A stretch of 64,000 nt of DNA from Bacteroidetes bacterium 43-93 (GTDB lineage Bacteria > Bacteroidota > Bacteroidia > Chitinophagales > Chitinophagaceae): the NCBI GenBank assembly GCA_001897855.1, contig MKUO01000017.1, positions 124,001 to 188,000 of the forward strand, in the 5' to 3' direction. Each line of letters starts with the position of its first letter. The first letter of the stretch is position 1. A program made the translations under genes and the position numbers. Shown piece after piece: positions 33,852 to 41,869 of this stretch. The notes beneath the pieces are model-generated. The model saw only the letters and a list, made by a program, of their open reading frames with translations, made no database searches and was not told the origin of the DNA.

Positions 33852-35465
33852 ATGCCAAATTTTTATCTAAGGACTGAAAGTATTAAACCGGAAGACATCT
33901 TAACTCTTTCCGTGCTCAATGAAAATGACAATGACATCATATCTGCTCTAATATCTCCAGAACCTTGTTTGCTTGAAGGATCAAGGGGTACTGGCAAATC
34001 TTTTTTGATGCGAGTAGCCGAATTGAAAATAGAAAATGAGAAGAAAAATTCAGTAGCGGTTTTTGTATCCTTCAATATCAGTTCCTTAATAAACACATCG
34101 GACTTACTTCAGTTCTATCATTGGATGTTGGCAAAGACACTCAAAGCATTATTAAATACGTTAAGAAAAAGGGGTCTTGTAGTTTCAAAACATTCAGCTA
34201 ATCTTTTAAGCAACGACGAAAGTGAAAATGAGAATGATATTGAAAAAGATCTAAAAGATATAGTAAAGGCATTTGAAAGCTCCTATAAAGGAAGTTCTAA
34301 TATTAATTTAGAAACATTGCCAGATATTGAAGATGTTAAAGATGCAATTGAGCATATTTGTAGGGACAATAAATTAGAAAGGATATACATTTTTTTTGAC
34401 GAAGCTGCACACGTTTTTCGACCAGAACAACAAAGGCAATTCTTTAGCTTGTATAAAGATTTGAGATCACCTTACATTACTTGTAATGCGGCCATTTATC
34501 CTGGAGTAACTTATTTCGGCGACTCCTTCGAGCCAATTCATGACTGTATATTTAAAAAATTAGATAGAAGCATTAAGGACTCTGATTACATTCAATATTT
34601 TAGAGACATCGTTTTTAACCAAGCTGAAAGCGGTCTAAAAGAGGCTATAAATAACAATTTTTCTCTTTTTATAACTCTAACACTTTCTTGTGGAGGTAAC
34701 CCTCGAATTTTATTAAAAACGGTACAAGATTTGCAAAAATTCAATCAGCAATCTGTTAATCAATTAATAAAGGAATTTTATCGAGGGCAAATATGGGCAG
34801 AACACACTGAACTAGGCGAAAAATATAAAGGCCATAAAATACTTATTGATTGGGGCCGTGACTTTCTAGAAAATACTGTAATTCCTGCAATAGAGAGATA
34901 CAACGATTCTAGGAAGCAAAAGAACATAAAAGAGTCTAGTATATATTTCTGGATACACAAAGATGCTCCAGAAACGGTCAAAGAATCACTTCGCCTTTTG
35001 ACCTACACTGGAATAATTAGAAAAATCGATTCCAGCGTTAGGGCTACGAGGGCGGAATTAGGCAATAGATTCGAGGTAAAATATGGCTGTATCATTGCAT
35101 TGCAAAGTAGCCCAACAGCAGATTCCGAAGATTTTTTCAATTCTTTATCATTAAAGAAATTTCCCGAATTTGGCAAGAATCACCCTTCATATAGTTCAAT
35201 CGCTGAATTAACTGATACTGTTGAAAATGAAAGTACATTTAAGGAATCTTTAGAAAACATGCTTAAAAAACCAATATCGGTCTTACAACTTTTGACCGAT
35301 TGGCAAAAGGAAAAGCTGAGTGATGCTGGCATAAAAACATTAGAGGATTTACATGCAAATACCGAAACGGACTTAATTGAAAAGATATACAATGTTGGTC
35401 CTGTTCGCGCGCGCCTAATTAAGAATGCTGCAAATGCTGAACTTCTGGAATATCTATCTGGATAA
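33852..35465 (+). CDS. ORC/Cdc6-like AAA ATPase with C-terminal helix-hairpin-helix
   Basis: A 537-residue P-loop ATPase. Walker A is GSRGTGKS (43-50), Walker B IYIFFDE (178-184), and a sensor-1-like segment TCNAAIYPG (210-218). The AAA core resembles the ORC/Cdc6 family proteins found scattered in bacterial genomes. Residues about 360-430 look like a winged-helix region (SLRLLTYTGIIRKID). Residues about 483-537 form a helix-hairpin-helix pair (DAGIKTLEDLHANTETDLIEK..., NVGPVRARLIKNA), a non-specific DNA-binding unit. It is the last gene of the AT-rich cassette and would sense or remodel nucleic acid, gating the HEPN-like or membrane partner; that is inference. Confidence 0.8.
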   Translation: MPNFYLRTESIKPEDILTLSVLNENDNDIISALISPEPCLLEGSRGTGKSFLMRVAELKIENEKKNSVAVFVSFNISSLINTSDLLQFYHWMLAKTLKALLNTLRKRGLVVSKHSANLLSNDESENENDIEKDLKDIVKAFESSYKGSSNINLETLPDIEDVKDAIEHICRDNKLERIYIFFDEAAHVFRPEQQRQFFSLYKDLRSPYITCNAAIYPGVTYFGDSFEPIHDCIFKKLDRSIKDSDYIQYFRDIVFNQAESGLKEAINNNFSLFITLTLSCGGNPRILLKTVQDLQKFNQQSVNQLIKEFYRGQIWAEHTELGEKYKGHKILIDWGRDFLENTVIPAIERYNDSRKQKNIKESSIYFWIHKDAPETVKESLRLLTYTGIIRKIDSSVRATRAELGNRFEVKYGCIIALQSSPTADSEDFFNSLSLKKFPEFGKNHPSYSSIAELTDTVENESTFKESLENMLKKPISVLQLLTDWQKEKLSDAGIKTLEDLHANTETDLIEKIYNVGPVRARLIKNAANAELLEYLSG

Positions 35466-35529
35466 TATTTATCCCCTTGTTGGCGCAAGCATGCAGCAAA
35501 GCCTCTGAGCACAGCCCCACCTTCGTCCT

Positions 35530-35658
35530 GCGTTTGCAACGCTTTATACCCCTCGTCCTCGTTTGCAACGAGGATGTCCTATCCGGCGTTTATAAAGCCA
35601 CTAATAAAATCTGCGCGACACAGTCGCTAACCAAAAGTATCCTCGTTACAAACAAGGA
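35530..35658. repeat. REP-like palindrome array, cluster B
   Basis: Three hairpins occupy the 241-bp gap between the cassette and DUF72: GCGTT-TGC-AACGC (35530-35542), TCCTCGTT-TGC-AACGAGGA (35556-35574, identical with flanks to the copy in cluster A), and a degenerate TCCTCGTT-ACA-AACAAGGA with one stem mismatch (35640-35658). Short frames across this gap are produced by the repeats and are not genes. Confidence 0.78.
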
Positions 35659-35706
35659 CAAGTATTAACGCTCCATCATTCCCCTCTCACCCTTAACTTT
35701 ATACCT

Positions 35707-36606
35707 ATGGATTTTGGTAAAATACCTGAGAGCGAACTCAACAGTATAGACTTCACCCTGCCCAAAGACCCTAAGGAAACCACCGAGGTGCTAAAGAAGG
35801 GCAAGGGCAAAACAAAGTTCTACATTGGCTGTGCCAAATGGGGCCGTAAAGACTGGGTGGGCAAGCTCTATCCCGTAGGCTCTAAAGAAAAGGATTTCCT
35901 GGAGCTATACGCAAAGCTGTTCAACTGTATAGAGTTCAACGCTACATTTTATAAATCGCCCTCCCCCGCAGATGTCCTCCGCTGGAAGGCCAAGGTACCC
36001 AAGGGCTTTAAGTTCTTCCCCAAGTTCCCGCAAACCATCACGCACCTCAAGCGGTTAAAGAATACCGGCGTAGAGGTCGGTGCTTTCCTCGAGGCGGTGT
36101 CAGAGTTTGGCAACAACCTCGGTCCCATCTTCCTGATGCCGCACCCGCAACTGGGCCCTAAGCAGATGGAATCGGTTGAGAACTTCATAACAGACTTCCC
36201 TAAAGATATAGACCTGTTCCTGGAGCTGCGCCACCCCGATTGGTATGCCACCGATGGCTACAACCCCGAACTTTACCAGTTCCTCCGCAAGCAAAAGCGC
36301 GGTACTATTATTACAGACGCGGCAGGCCGCCGCGATTGCGTGCATATGTACCTCAGCACGCCTGAATGCTTCATTCGCTTTGTGGGCAACTCCCTGCACA
36401 AAACAGATTATGAGCGCATCGATGACTGGGTGCAGCGCATCAAAAAATGGATGAACGAGGGACTGGAGCATTGCTACTTCTTCATGCACCAGCACGAGGA
36501 GCTACACTCGCCCGAATTAATAAAATATTTAATAGAACAGCTCAATAAGCATTGCGGCACGAAGCTGGATCCGCCACACATGCTGGATCAGGGAAACTTA
36601 TTTTAA
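35707..36606 (+). CDS. DUF72 family protein
   Basis: A 299-residue TIM-barrel protein of the DUF72 (YecE) family. KFYIGCAKWGRKDWVGKLYP is the first strand with the family's G-x-x-x-W motif, then LFNCIEFNATFYKSPS and KVPKGFKFFPKFPQTITH. The remainder has the barrel strands and the typical WYATDGYNPELYQFL. Function of the family is unknown. Normal base composition returns here after the AT-rich cassette. It is the only gene before sucC. Confidence 0.9.
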   Translation: MDFGKIPESELNSIDFTLPKDPKETTEVLKKGKGKTKFYIGCAKWGRKDWVGKLYPVGSKEKDFLELYAKLFNCIEFNATFYKSPSPADVLRWKAKVPKGFKFFPKFPQTITHLKRLKNTGVEVGAFLEAVSEFGNNLGPIFLMPHPQLGPKQMESVENFITDFPKDIDLFLELRHPDWYATDGYNPELYQFLRKQKRGTIITDAAGRRDCVHMYLSTPECFIRFVGNSLHKTDYERIDDWVQRIKKWMNEGLEHCYFFMHQHEELHSPELIKYLIEQLNKHCGTKLDPPHMLDQGNLF

Positions 36607-36700
36607 GTTTTAATATTTGTCAAATTTCCATAGGTCATATATTTAAATAGCTGACCGAATTGAATTATCTTCGCCCCGTATTTTTAAATTTTTTGCAGTC

Positions 36701-37921
36701 ATGAATTTGCATGAATACCAAGCTAAAGAATTACTGAAGCGCTATAACGTGCCTACACAGCAAGGTGTAGCGGTTGATAACGTTAACGATGCGCTGAACG
36801 CATACAAACAAATAACCGCTGAAACAGGCTCTAAATTTGCCGTTGTAAAGGCACAGATACACGCCGGTGGCCGTGGTAAGGGTACCATGAAGGAAGTACC
36901 TTCTCAGAATGGTGTAAAAGTGGTAAAGAGTGCAGATGATGTGGAAACAGTTGCAAAGAACATTTTAGGCAATACACTGGTTACCATCCAAACAGGTGCT
37001 GCCGGTAAGGTGGTAAACAAAATACTCATCGCGCAGGACATGTATTATGATGGTCCAAGCGAGCGTAAAGAATTCTACCTGTCTATCCTGCTGGATCGCG
37101 CTAAGAAACAAAACGTGGTGATGTACAGCACCGAAGGTGGTATGGACATTGAAGAAGTAGCACACAGCACTCCTGATAAAATATTCAAGGAATGGGTAGC
37201 GCCCAATATGCCACTGCAACCGTTCCAGGCTCGTAAAATAGCCTTCAACTTTGGCCTGAGCGGCGAAGCATTCAAAAACATGGTGAAGTTCGTTACCAAC
37301 CTGTATAATGCTTATGTAGGCCTCGATTGCTCTATGCTCGAGATCAACCCGCTGTTCAAAAGCGCTGATGATAAGATCATCGCGGTTGACTGTAAAATGA
37401 ACCTGGATGATAACGCCCTGATGCGCCATGCCGACCTGGCTGATATGCGCGATAAGAGCGAAGAAGACCCTACAGAAGTAGAAGCGGGCGAGCACAACCT
37501 GAACTATGTAAAACTGGACGGTAACGTTGGTTGCATGGTAAACGGTGCAGGCCTTGCAATGGCTACTATGGATATGATCAAACTGGCGGGTGGTGAGCCT
37601 GCTAACTTCCTGGACGTAGGTGGTACTGCAAACGCACAAACTGTAGAAGCCGGTTTCCGCATCATCATGAAGGATCCTAACGTTAAAGCTATCCTCATCA
37701 ACATCTTTGGTGGTATCGTTCGTTGCGATCGTGTTGCTGCAGGCGTTATCGAGGCTTATAACAACATGGGCAATATCAACATTCCTATCATCGTTCGTCT
37801 GCAAGGTACCAATGCCGAAGTAGCGAAAGAACTGATAGAGAACAGTGGCCTGAAAGTACAATCTGCCATCTTGCTGAGCGAGGCTGCAGACCTGGTACAG
37901 AAAGCTGTTTCTGCTGCATAA
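36701..37921 (+). CDS. sucC: Succinyl-CoA synthetase beta subunit
   Basis: A 406-residue TCA-cycle enzyme subunit, ATP-grasp family, that with SucD makes succinate and ATP/GTP from succinyl-CoA. MNLHEYQAKELLKRYNVPTQ opens the ATP-grasp domain; KAQIHAGGRGK binds nucleotide; LEINPL and the CoA-ligase domain GCMVNGAGLAMATMDMIKLAGGEPANFLDVGG follow, with IFGGIVRCDRVA. No sucD gene is adjacent, so the alpha subunit must be encoded elsewhere. A strong terminator follows 26 bp downstream. Confidence 0.96.
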   Translation: MNLHEYQAKELLKRYNVPTQQGVAVDNVNDALNAYKQITAETGSKFAVVKAQIHAGGRGKGTMKEVPSQNGVKVVKSADDVETVAKNILGNTLVTIQTGAAGKVVNKILIAQDMYYDGPSERKEFYLSILLDRAKKQNVVMYSTEGGMDIEEVAHSTPDKIFKEWVAPNMPLQPFQARKIAFNFGLSGEAFKNMVKFVTNLYNAYVGLDCSMLEINPLFKSADDKIIAVDCKMNLDDNALMRHADLADMRDKSEEDPTEVEAGEHNLNYVKLDGNVGCMVNGAGLAMATMDMIKLAGGEPANFLDVGGTANAQTVEAGFRIIMKDPNVKAILINIFGGIVRCDRVAAGVIEAYNNMGNINIPIIVRLQGTNAEVAKELIENSGLKVQSAILLSEAADLVQKAVSAA

Positions 37922-37946
37922 TACACAGTAACTATATCATATTGTT

Positions 37947-37972
37947 AAAAGCTACCCTTCGGGGTAGCTTTT
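37947..37972 (+). terminator. Intrinsic terminator of sucC
   Basis: AAAAGCTACCC and GGGTAGCTTTT form an 11-bp stem closed by a TTCG tetraloop. A near-identical hairpin ends a gene at 56853. Confidence 0.93.
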
Positions 37973-38016
37973 CTTATTTTATTGAGATAATTTCAGAGTC
38001 TCAATTTTACCCTCAT

Positions 38017-40518
38017 ATGCAGGAGGCTTTCTGGAGCAATACTCCCGGCGACTGGTTCCAAAAACTACACAGCTCAGAAAAGGGGCTTTCGCAGGCGCAG
38101 GCAGAGCAAATATTAAATGCTCATAAAAAAGTAAAAACACAGCCACAGTTCTTCAAGGATGTGATCGCTTTTCTCAATCAGCTTAAGAGTCCACTGGTGC
38201 TTATGCTGATAGCAGCCGTCATTCTATCTGCATTCCTGGGCCAGGCATCCGATGCCATCATTATTTCGTTTATTATACTCTCCTCCTCCACCCTCAGCTT
38301 TTTACAGGAGCGCCGTGCCGGCAAGGTGGTAGAAAAGCTGCAATCGCTGATAGCACATACCTGCACAGTATTGCGTGATGATACGGAAAAAGAGATTCCC
38401 TCATCAACGGTAGTGCCAGGTGACATCATCCTCTTTCGCGCCGGTGATATAGTACCTGCAGATTGCCTGCTTATAGAGTCGACAGACTTGCAGGCAAATG
38501 AAGCCAGCCTAACGGGCGAATCTTTCCCAGTTACCAAGGACATTAAGCCTGTAGATTCCAACACGCCACTGGCCAAACGCAGCAATTGCCTGTGGAGCGG
38601 TTCTAATATTGTAAGCGGCACGGCCAAGGCCATTGTGATAGCTACAGGAGCAGATACGGTACTGGGGTCTATCAGCAAGAGCGCAGCAACGATCACAGAA
38701 ACGCAGTTCGAAAAAGGTATCCGCCAGTTTGGCTACTTCCTGATGCGTATTACTATCATGCTTTCTGTCTTTATTCTTGCGGTAAACCTGCTATTTCATC
38801 GCCCTTTAATAGATTCCTTATTGTTTGCCCTGGCACTCGCGGTAGGTATGGCCCCAGAACTATTGCCCGCCATCAATACCATTGCCATGTCGGCAGGCGC
38901 CAAGCGCATGTTAGATAAAAAAGTGATCGTAAAGAAGCTGCCATCTATCCAGAATTTTGGCGAGATCAATCTCCTCTGCACCGATAAAACAGGCACCATT
39001 ACAGAGGGCGCTATCACAGTAGAGGGCGTTTACGATTACAACAATAAACCATCTGATTTTGCAAAAAACCTTGCATTCATCAATGCCTCTCTTGAATCCG
39101 GTTATGCCAATCCCATTGACGATGCCTTAAAGCAACTGAAGCTAACCATCGCATTACCTGAAAAGACAGAAGAGATCCCGTACGACTTCACACGCAAGCG
39201 CCTGGGCATAGCCGTTAAAAAAGATGGCGGGCAGATGCTCATCTGTAAGGGTGCATACAATAACATACTCTCCATCTGTTCTTCCGTTCGCATAGATGAC
39301 AATAATACGCAATCAATAGACGCTTATAAAGATGTAATAGAAAAACAGTACACAGAGTACGGCAATAATGGCTTACGTGTAATAGCACTTTGCTATAAGC
39401 AACTGCCCTCGGGCAATATCACAGTCGCAGATGAAAAGGATATGATCTTTGCGGGCTTTATCACCCTGCAGGACCCGGTAAAGAAAGGCATACCCGAAAC
39501 CATACAGGAACTAAACCAGCTACAGGTAGATCTCAAGATCATTACAGGCGATAACAAGAACGTGGCGGTACACATCGCGAAGGCTATAGGCATACAAGAT
39601 CCCAAAGTAATGTCGAGCAACGAGATGGAGGCCATCAGTGAAAATGAGCTTGCAGGTAAACTGAAAGACATCCACATCTTTGCCGAAGTGGAACCGCATG
39701 AAAAGGAACGTATCATCACCTTGCTGCGCAAGACCTACACCGTTGCCTATATTGGCGATGGTATTAACGATGTAGGCGCCATCAATGCCGCAGACGCAGG
39801 TATCTCTGTTTCCAACGCGGTAGATATTGCCAAGGATGCAGCCGACTTTGTATTAATGGAGAATGACCTGATGGTGCTTTGTGATGGCATTAAAGAAGGA
39901 CGCAAGACTTTCACCAATACACTCAAGTATATCTTCATCAATACCGGCGCTACCTTCGGCAATATGTTCAGTGTGTCTATTGCCTCATTAATACTTCCCT
40001 TCCTGCCCATGCTGCCGAAGCAAATATTACTGACCAACTTCCTTACTGACTTCCCCTATCTCGCTGTCGCGTCTGATAATGTAGATGAGGAACAGGTAAA
40101 CAATCCCGGCAAGTGGGATCTGAAGCTTATCCGTCGCTACATGGTCTACTTCGGCATCCATAGCTCCCTGTTCGATGTGGCAACTTTTATCTGGCTTTAT
40201 TTTATACTCCACGCAAATGAATCCGCCTTTCAAACGGGCTGGTTCCTTGAGTCTATTCTTACAGAGTTATTCATCCTTTTTATCATCCGCACCCGGCGCT
40301 CTTTTATAAAGAGCATTCCGGGCAAATGGCTGGTGATATTGAGCATCCTGGCCTTTGCCATTACTACAGCATTACCATTCCTGCCATTCGCTGCAGATCT
40401 CGGCCTTATCCTGCTGCCAATGCAAATGATCCTTGCCGTAGCAACAATTATATTCTTTTACATTGTTACTGCAGACCTTTTGAAAATATGGTTCTTTAGA
40501 AAATACGCTCAGAAGTAA
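38017..40518 (+). CDS. mgtA: Magnesium-translocating P-type ATPase (P3B)
   Basis: An 833-residue inner-membrane transporter. The phosphorylated aspartate is D323 in LCTDKTGT, with TGES (about 166-169) in the actuator domain and GDGINDVGAINAADAGISVS in the P domain. MAPELLPAINTIAMSAGA followed by VIVKKLPSIQNFGEI is the P3B magnesium pump pattern rather than that of calcium or heavy-metal pumps. About ten membrane helices are visible. ATG 38017 is chosen; the open frame runs up to 37942 but that part lies inside the sucC terminator. No regulatory leader of the mgtA type is recognised. Confidence 0.9.
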   Translation: MQEAFWSNTPGDWFQKLHSSEKGLSQAQAEQILNAHKKVKTQPQFFKDVIAFLNQLKSPLVLMLIAAVILSAFLGQASDAIIISFIILSSSTLSFLQERRAGKVVEKLQSLIAHTCTVLRDDTEKEIPSSTVVPGDIILFRAGDIVPADCLLIESTDLQANEASLTGESFPVTKDIKPVDSNTPLAKRSNCLWSGSNIVSGTAKAIVIATGADTVLGSISKSAATITETQFEKGIRQFGYFLMRITIMLSVFILAVNLLFHRPLIDSLLFALALAVGMAPELLPAINTIAMSAGAKRMLDKKVIVKKLPSIQNFGEINLLCTDKTGTITEGAITVEGVYDYNNKPSDFAKNLAFINASLESGYANPIDDALKQLKLTIALPEKTEEIPYDFTRKRLGIAVKKDGGQMLICKGAYNNILSICSSVRIDDNNTQSIDAYKDVIEKQYTEYGNNGLRVIALCYKQLPSGNITVADEKDMIFAGFITLQDPVKKGIPETIQELNQLQVDLKIITGDNKNVAVHIAKAIGIQDPKVMSSNEMEAISENELAGKLKDIHIFAEVEPHEKERIITLLRKTYTVAYIGDGINDVGAINAADAGISVSNAVDIAKDAADFVLMENDLMVLCDGIKEGRKTFTNTLKYIFINTGATFGNMFSVSIASLILPFLPMLPKQILLTNFLTDFPYLAVASDNVDEEQVNNPGKWDLKLIRRYMVYFGIHSSLFDVATFIWLYFILHANESAFQTGWFLESILTELFILFIIRTRRSFIKSIPGKWLVILSILAFAITTALPFLPFAADLGLILLPMQMILAVATIIFFYIVTADLLKIWFFRKYAQK

Positions 40519-40557
40519 AGGCGTATCCTTAATTTTAATGTATCAAACACACAAATC

Positions 40558-41013
40558 ATGAAAGACTTTTTGAATAAAATGAGCGAGAAGGCATCTGATA
40601 TGAAGGATGCTGTTAGCGAAAGCTTTAGTATGGATAAATTGTCGGAGAAAATTGCCTCGGTTTCCGACGGCGCAAAAGACAAAATAACCAACACCACGAA
40701 CGACCTGATCTCATTATCACCGATCATTGAAGAGATGGGTTATAAAACTACCAGCATATCTGTAACGGTAGGTTTACCGCCCGATGTTACTTTCCACTTT
40801 CAAAAGACTGCCGATGTATCTGCAGAGCGCCGCGCAGAGATCATGGCACAGCACAAGGATAAAGCGTTGCTGGGTACAGTGGTAAAAATGCTGGTAGCCA
40901 CTGACGAGTACCGCGATAAGCTGAAACTCGGTGCATTCAAATTCAATAACATTGACGTCTGCATCGGACTTACCCCCGGCATGACCATCCAGCTTGTTCC
41001 TGAAGAAAATTAA
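40558..41013 (+). CDS. Hypothetical amphipathic-helix protein
   Basis: A 151-residue protein in two parts. Residues 1-50 form strongly amphipathic helices (MKDFLNKMSEKASDMKDAVSES, then LSEKIASVSDGAKDKITN), like apolipoprotein or late-embryogenesis-type repeats. Residues about 58-148 form a compact alpha/beta domain with a conserved-looking PIIEEMGYKTTSISVTVGLPPDVTFHF and GAFKFNNIDVCIGLTPGMTI. No named family recognised. It follows mgtA by 39 bp with no terminator between, so it may be co-transcribed with it. A terminator ends the unit. Confidence 0.75.
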   Translation: MKDFLNKMSEKASDMKDAVSESFSMDKLSEKIASVSDGAKDKITNTTNDLISLSPIIEEMGYKTTSISVTVGLPPDVTFHFQKTADVSAERRAEIMAQHKDKALLGTVVKMLVATDEYRDKLKLGAFKFNNIDVCIGLTPGMTIQLVPEEN

Positions 41014-41017
41014 TAAT

Positions 41018-41049
41018 AAAAGCCCGGCGATGCAGTGCCGGGCTTTTTT
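41018..41049 (+). terminator. Intrinsic terminator after 40558 gene
   Basis: AAAAGCCCGGC and GCCGGGCTTTT form an 11-bp stem around GATGCAGT, followed by T. It separates this unit from the convergent aquaporin gene. Confidence 0.9.
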
Positions 41050-41070
41050 ATTTGATAGCATATTGTTTCA

Positions 41071-41781
41071 CTACTCTTTTTCAAAGACACCTCGCCATAC
41101 CAAAGCGGCCAATATCGCGCCAACAACCGGCGCTATCATAAACAGCCATAATTGCTGAAGGGCTTTACCACCTGCAAATATTGCCGGACCAAAACTGCGT
41201 GCAGGATTTACAGAAGTGCCGGTAATGGGTATCGCCACCAGGTGAATCAACACTAAGGTTAAACCTATCGCCAAACCTGCCATTGTACTATTACCCGATT
41301 TAGACGTGGTTGCAAATATTACAAACAGGAAAATGAAGGTTAATAACGTTTCTGCTAAAAAAGCCGACGTGGTATTATAAGCCCCTAAATAAGCTTCTCC
41401 CCAGCCGTTGGAACCCAGTGCCCATTCACCCATCTTAAATCCCGGCATCCCACTCTGTATCGCATATATTGCACCGGCTGCGGCAGTAGCCCCGGCAAAC
41501 TGCGATATAATATACCCTACACCTTCATTTAATTTCAGCTTGCCGTTTATCATCATAGCTATGGAAATGGCCGGATTGATATGGCATCCGGATATTGGGC
41601 CGATCGCATAAGCCATTACCACTACAGCCAGTCCAAAAGCTAATGAAATACCCAACAGGCCAATACCCACAGGGGCGTCACTAATAGCGGCCGGTATCGT
41701 TTTTCCTGATAGCACAGCAGCACCGCAGCCAAACAGAACAAGGCAGAATGTACCGATAAACTCAGCGAGATTTTTCTTCAT
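41071..41781 (-). CDS. aqpZ: Aquaporin Z-type water channel
   Basis: A 236-residue MIP channel with six membrane helices and two half-helices. The two NPA motifs are at 69-71 (HINPAISIA) and 192-194 (SVNPARSF). The selectivity residues R195 and H180 (LIHLVAIP) fit a strict water channel of the AqpZ type, not a glycerol facilitator. It lies alone between convergent 40558 and the FAD protein. Confidence 0.92.
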   Translation of the reverse strand: MKKNLAEFIGTFCLVLFGCGAAVLSGKTIPAAISDAPVGIGLLGISLAFGLAVVVMAYAIGPISGCHINPAISIAMMINGKLKLNEGVGYIISQFAGATAAAGAIYAIQSGMPGFKMGEWALGSNGWGEAYLGAYNTTSAFLAETLLTFIFLFVIFATTSKSGNSTMAGLAIGLTLVLIHLVAIPITGTSVNPARSFGPAIFAGGKALQQLWLFMIAPVVGAILAALVWRGVFEKE

Positions 41782-41869
41782 ATAGATGCATATTTAGGTG
41801 AATTGAATACAACAAAGTAGAATAGATGCATCACAAATACAACTATTACCCATATAATTAACCTAAATC

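Noticed and set aside
35530-35658. Hairpin array as a possible CRISPR array
   Set aside because: Unit sequence and spacing vary, spacers are not uniform, no cas genes are present, and units are palindromes with short loops.
35477-35668. 63-residue plus-strand open frame after the cassette
   Set aside because: It consists of REP-like hairpins and junk between them, with no protein-like pattern.
37942-38016. Longer mgtA start
   Set aside because: The extra 25 residues lie within the sucC terminator and have no protein-like character.
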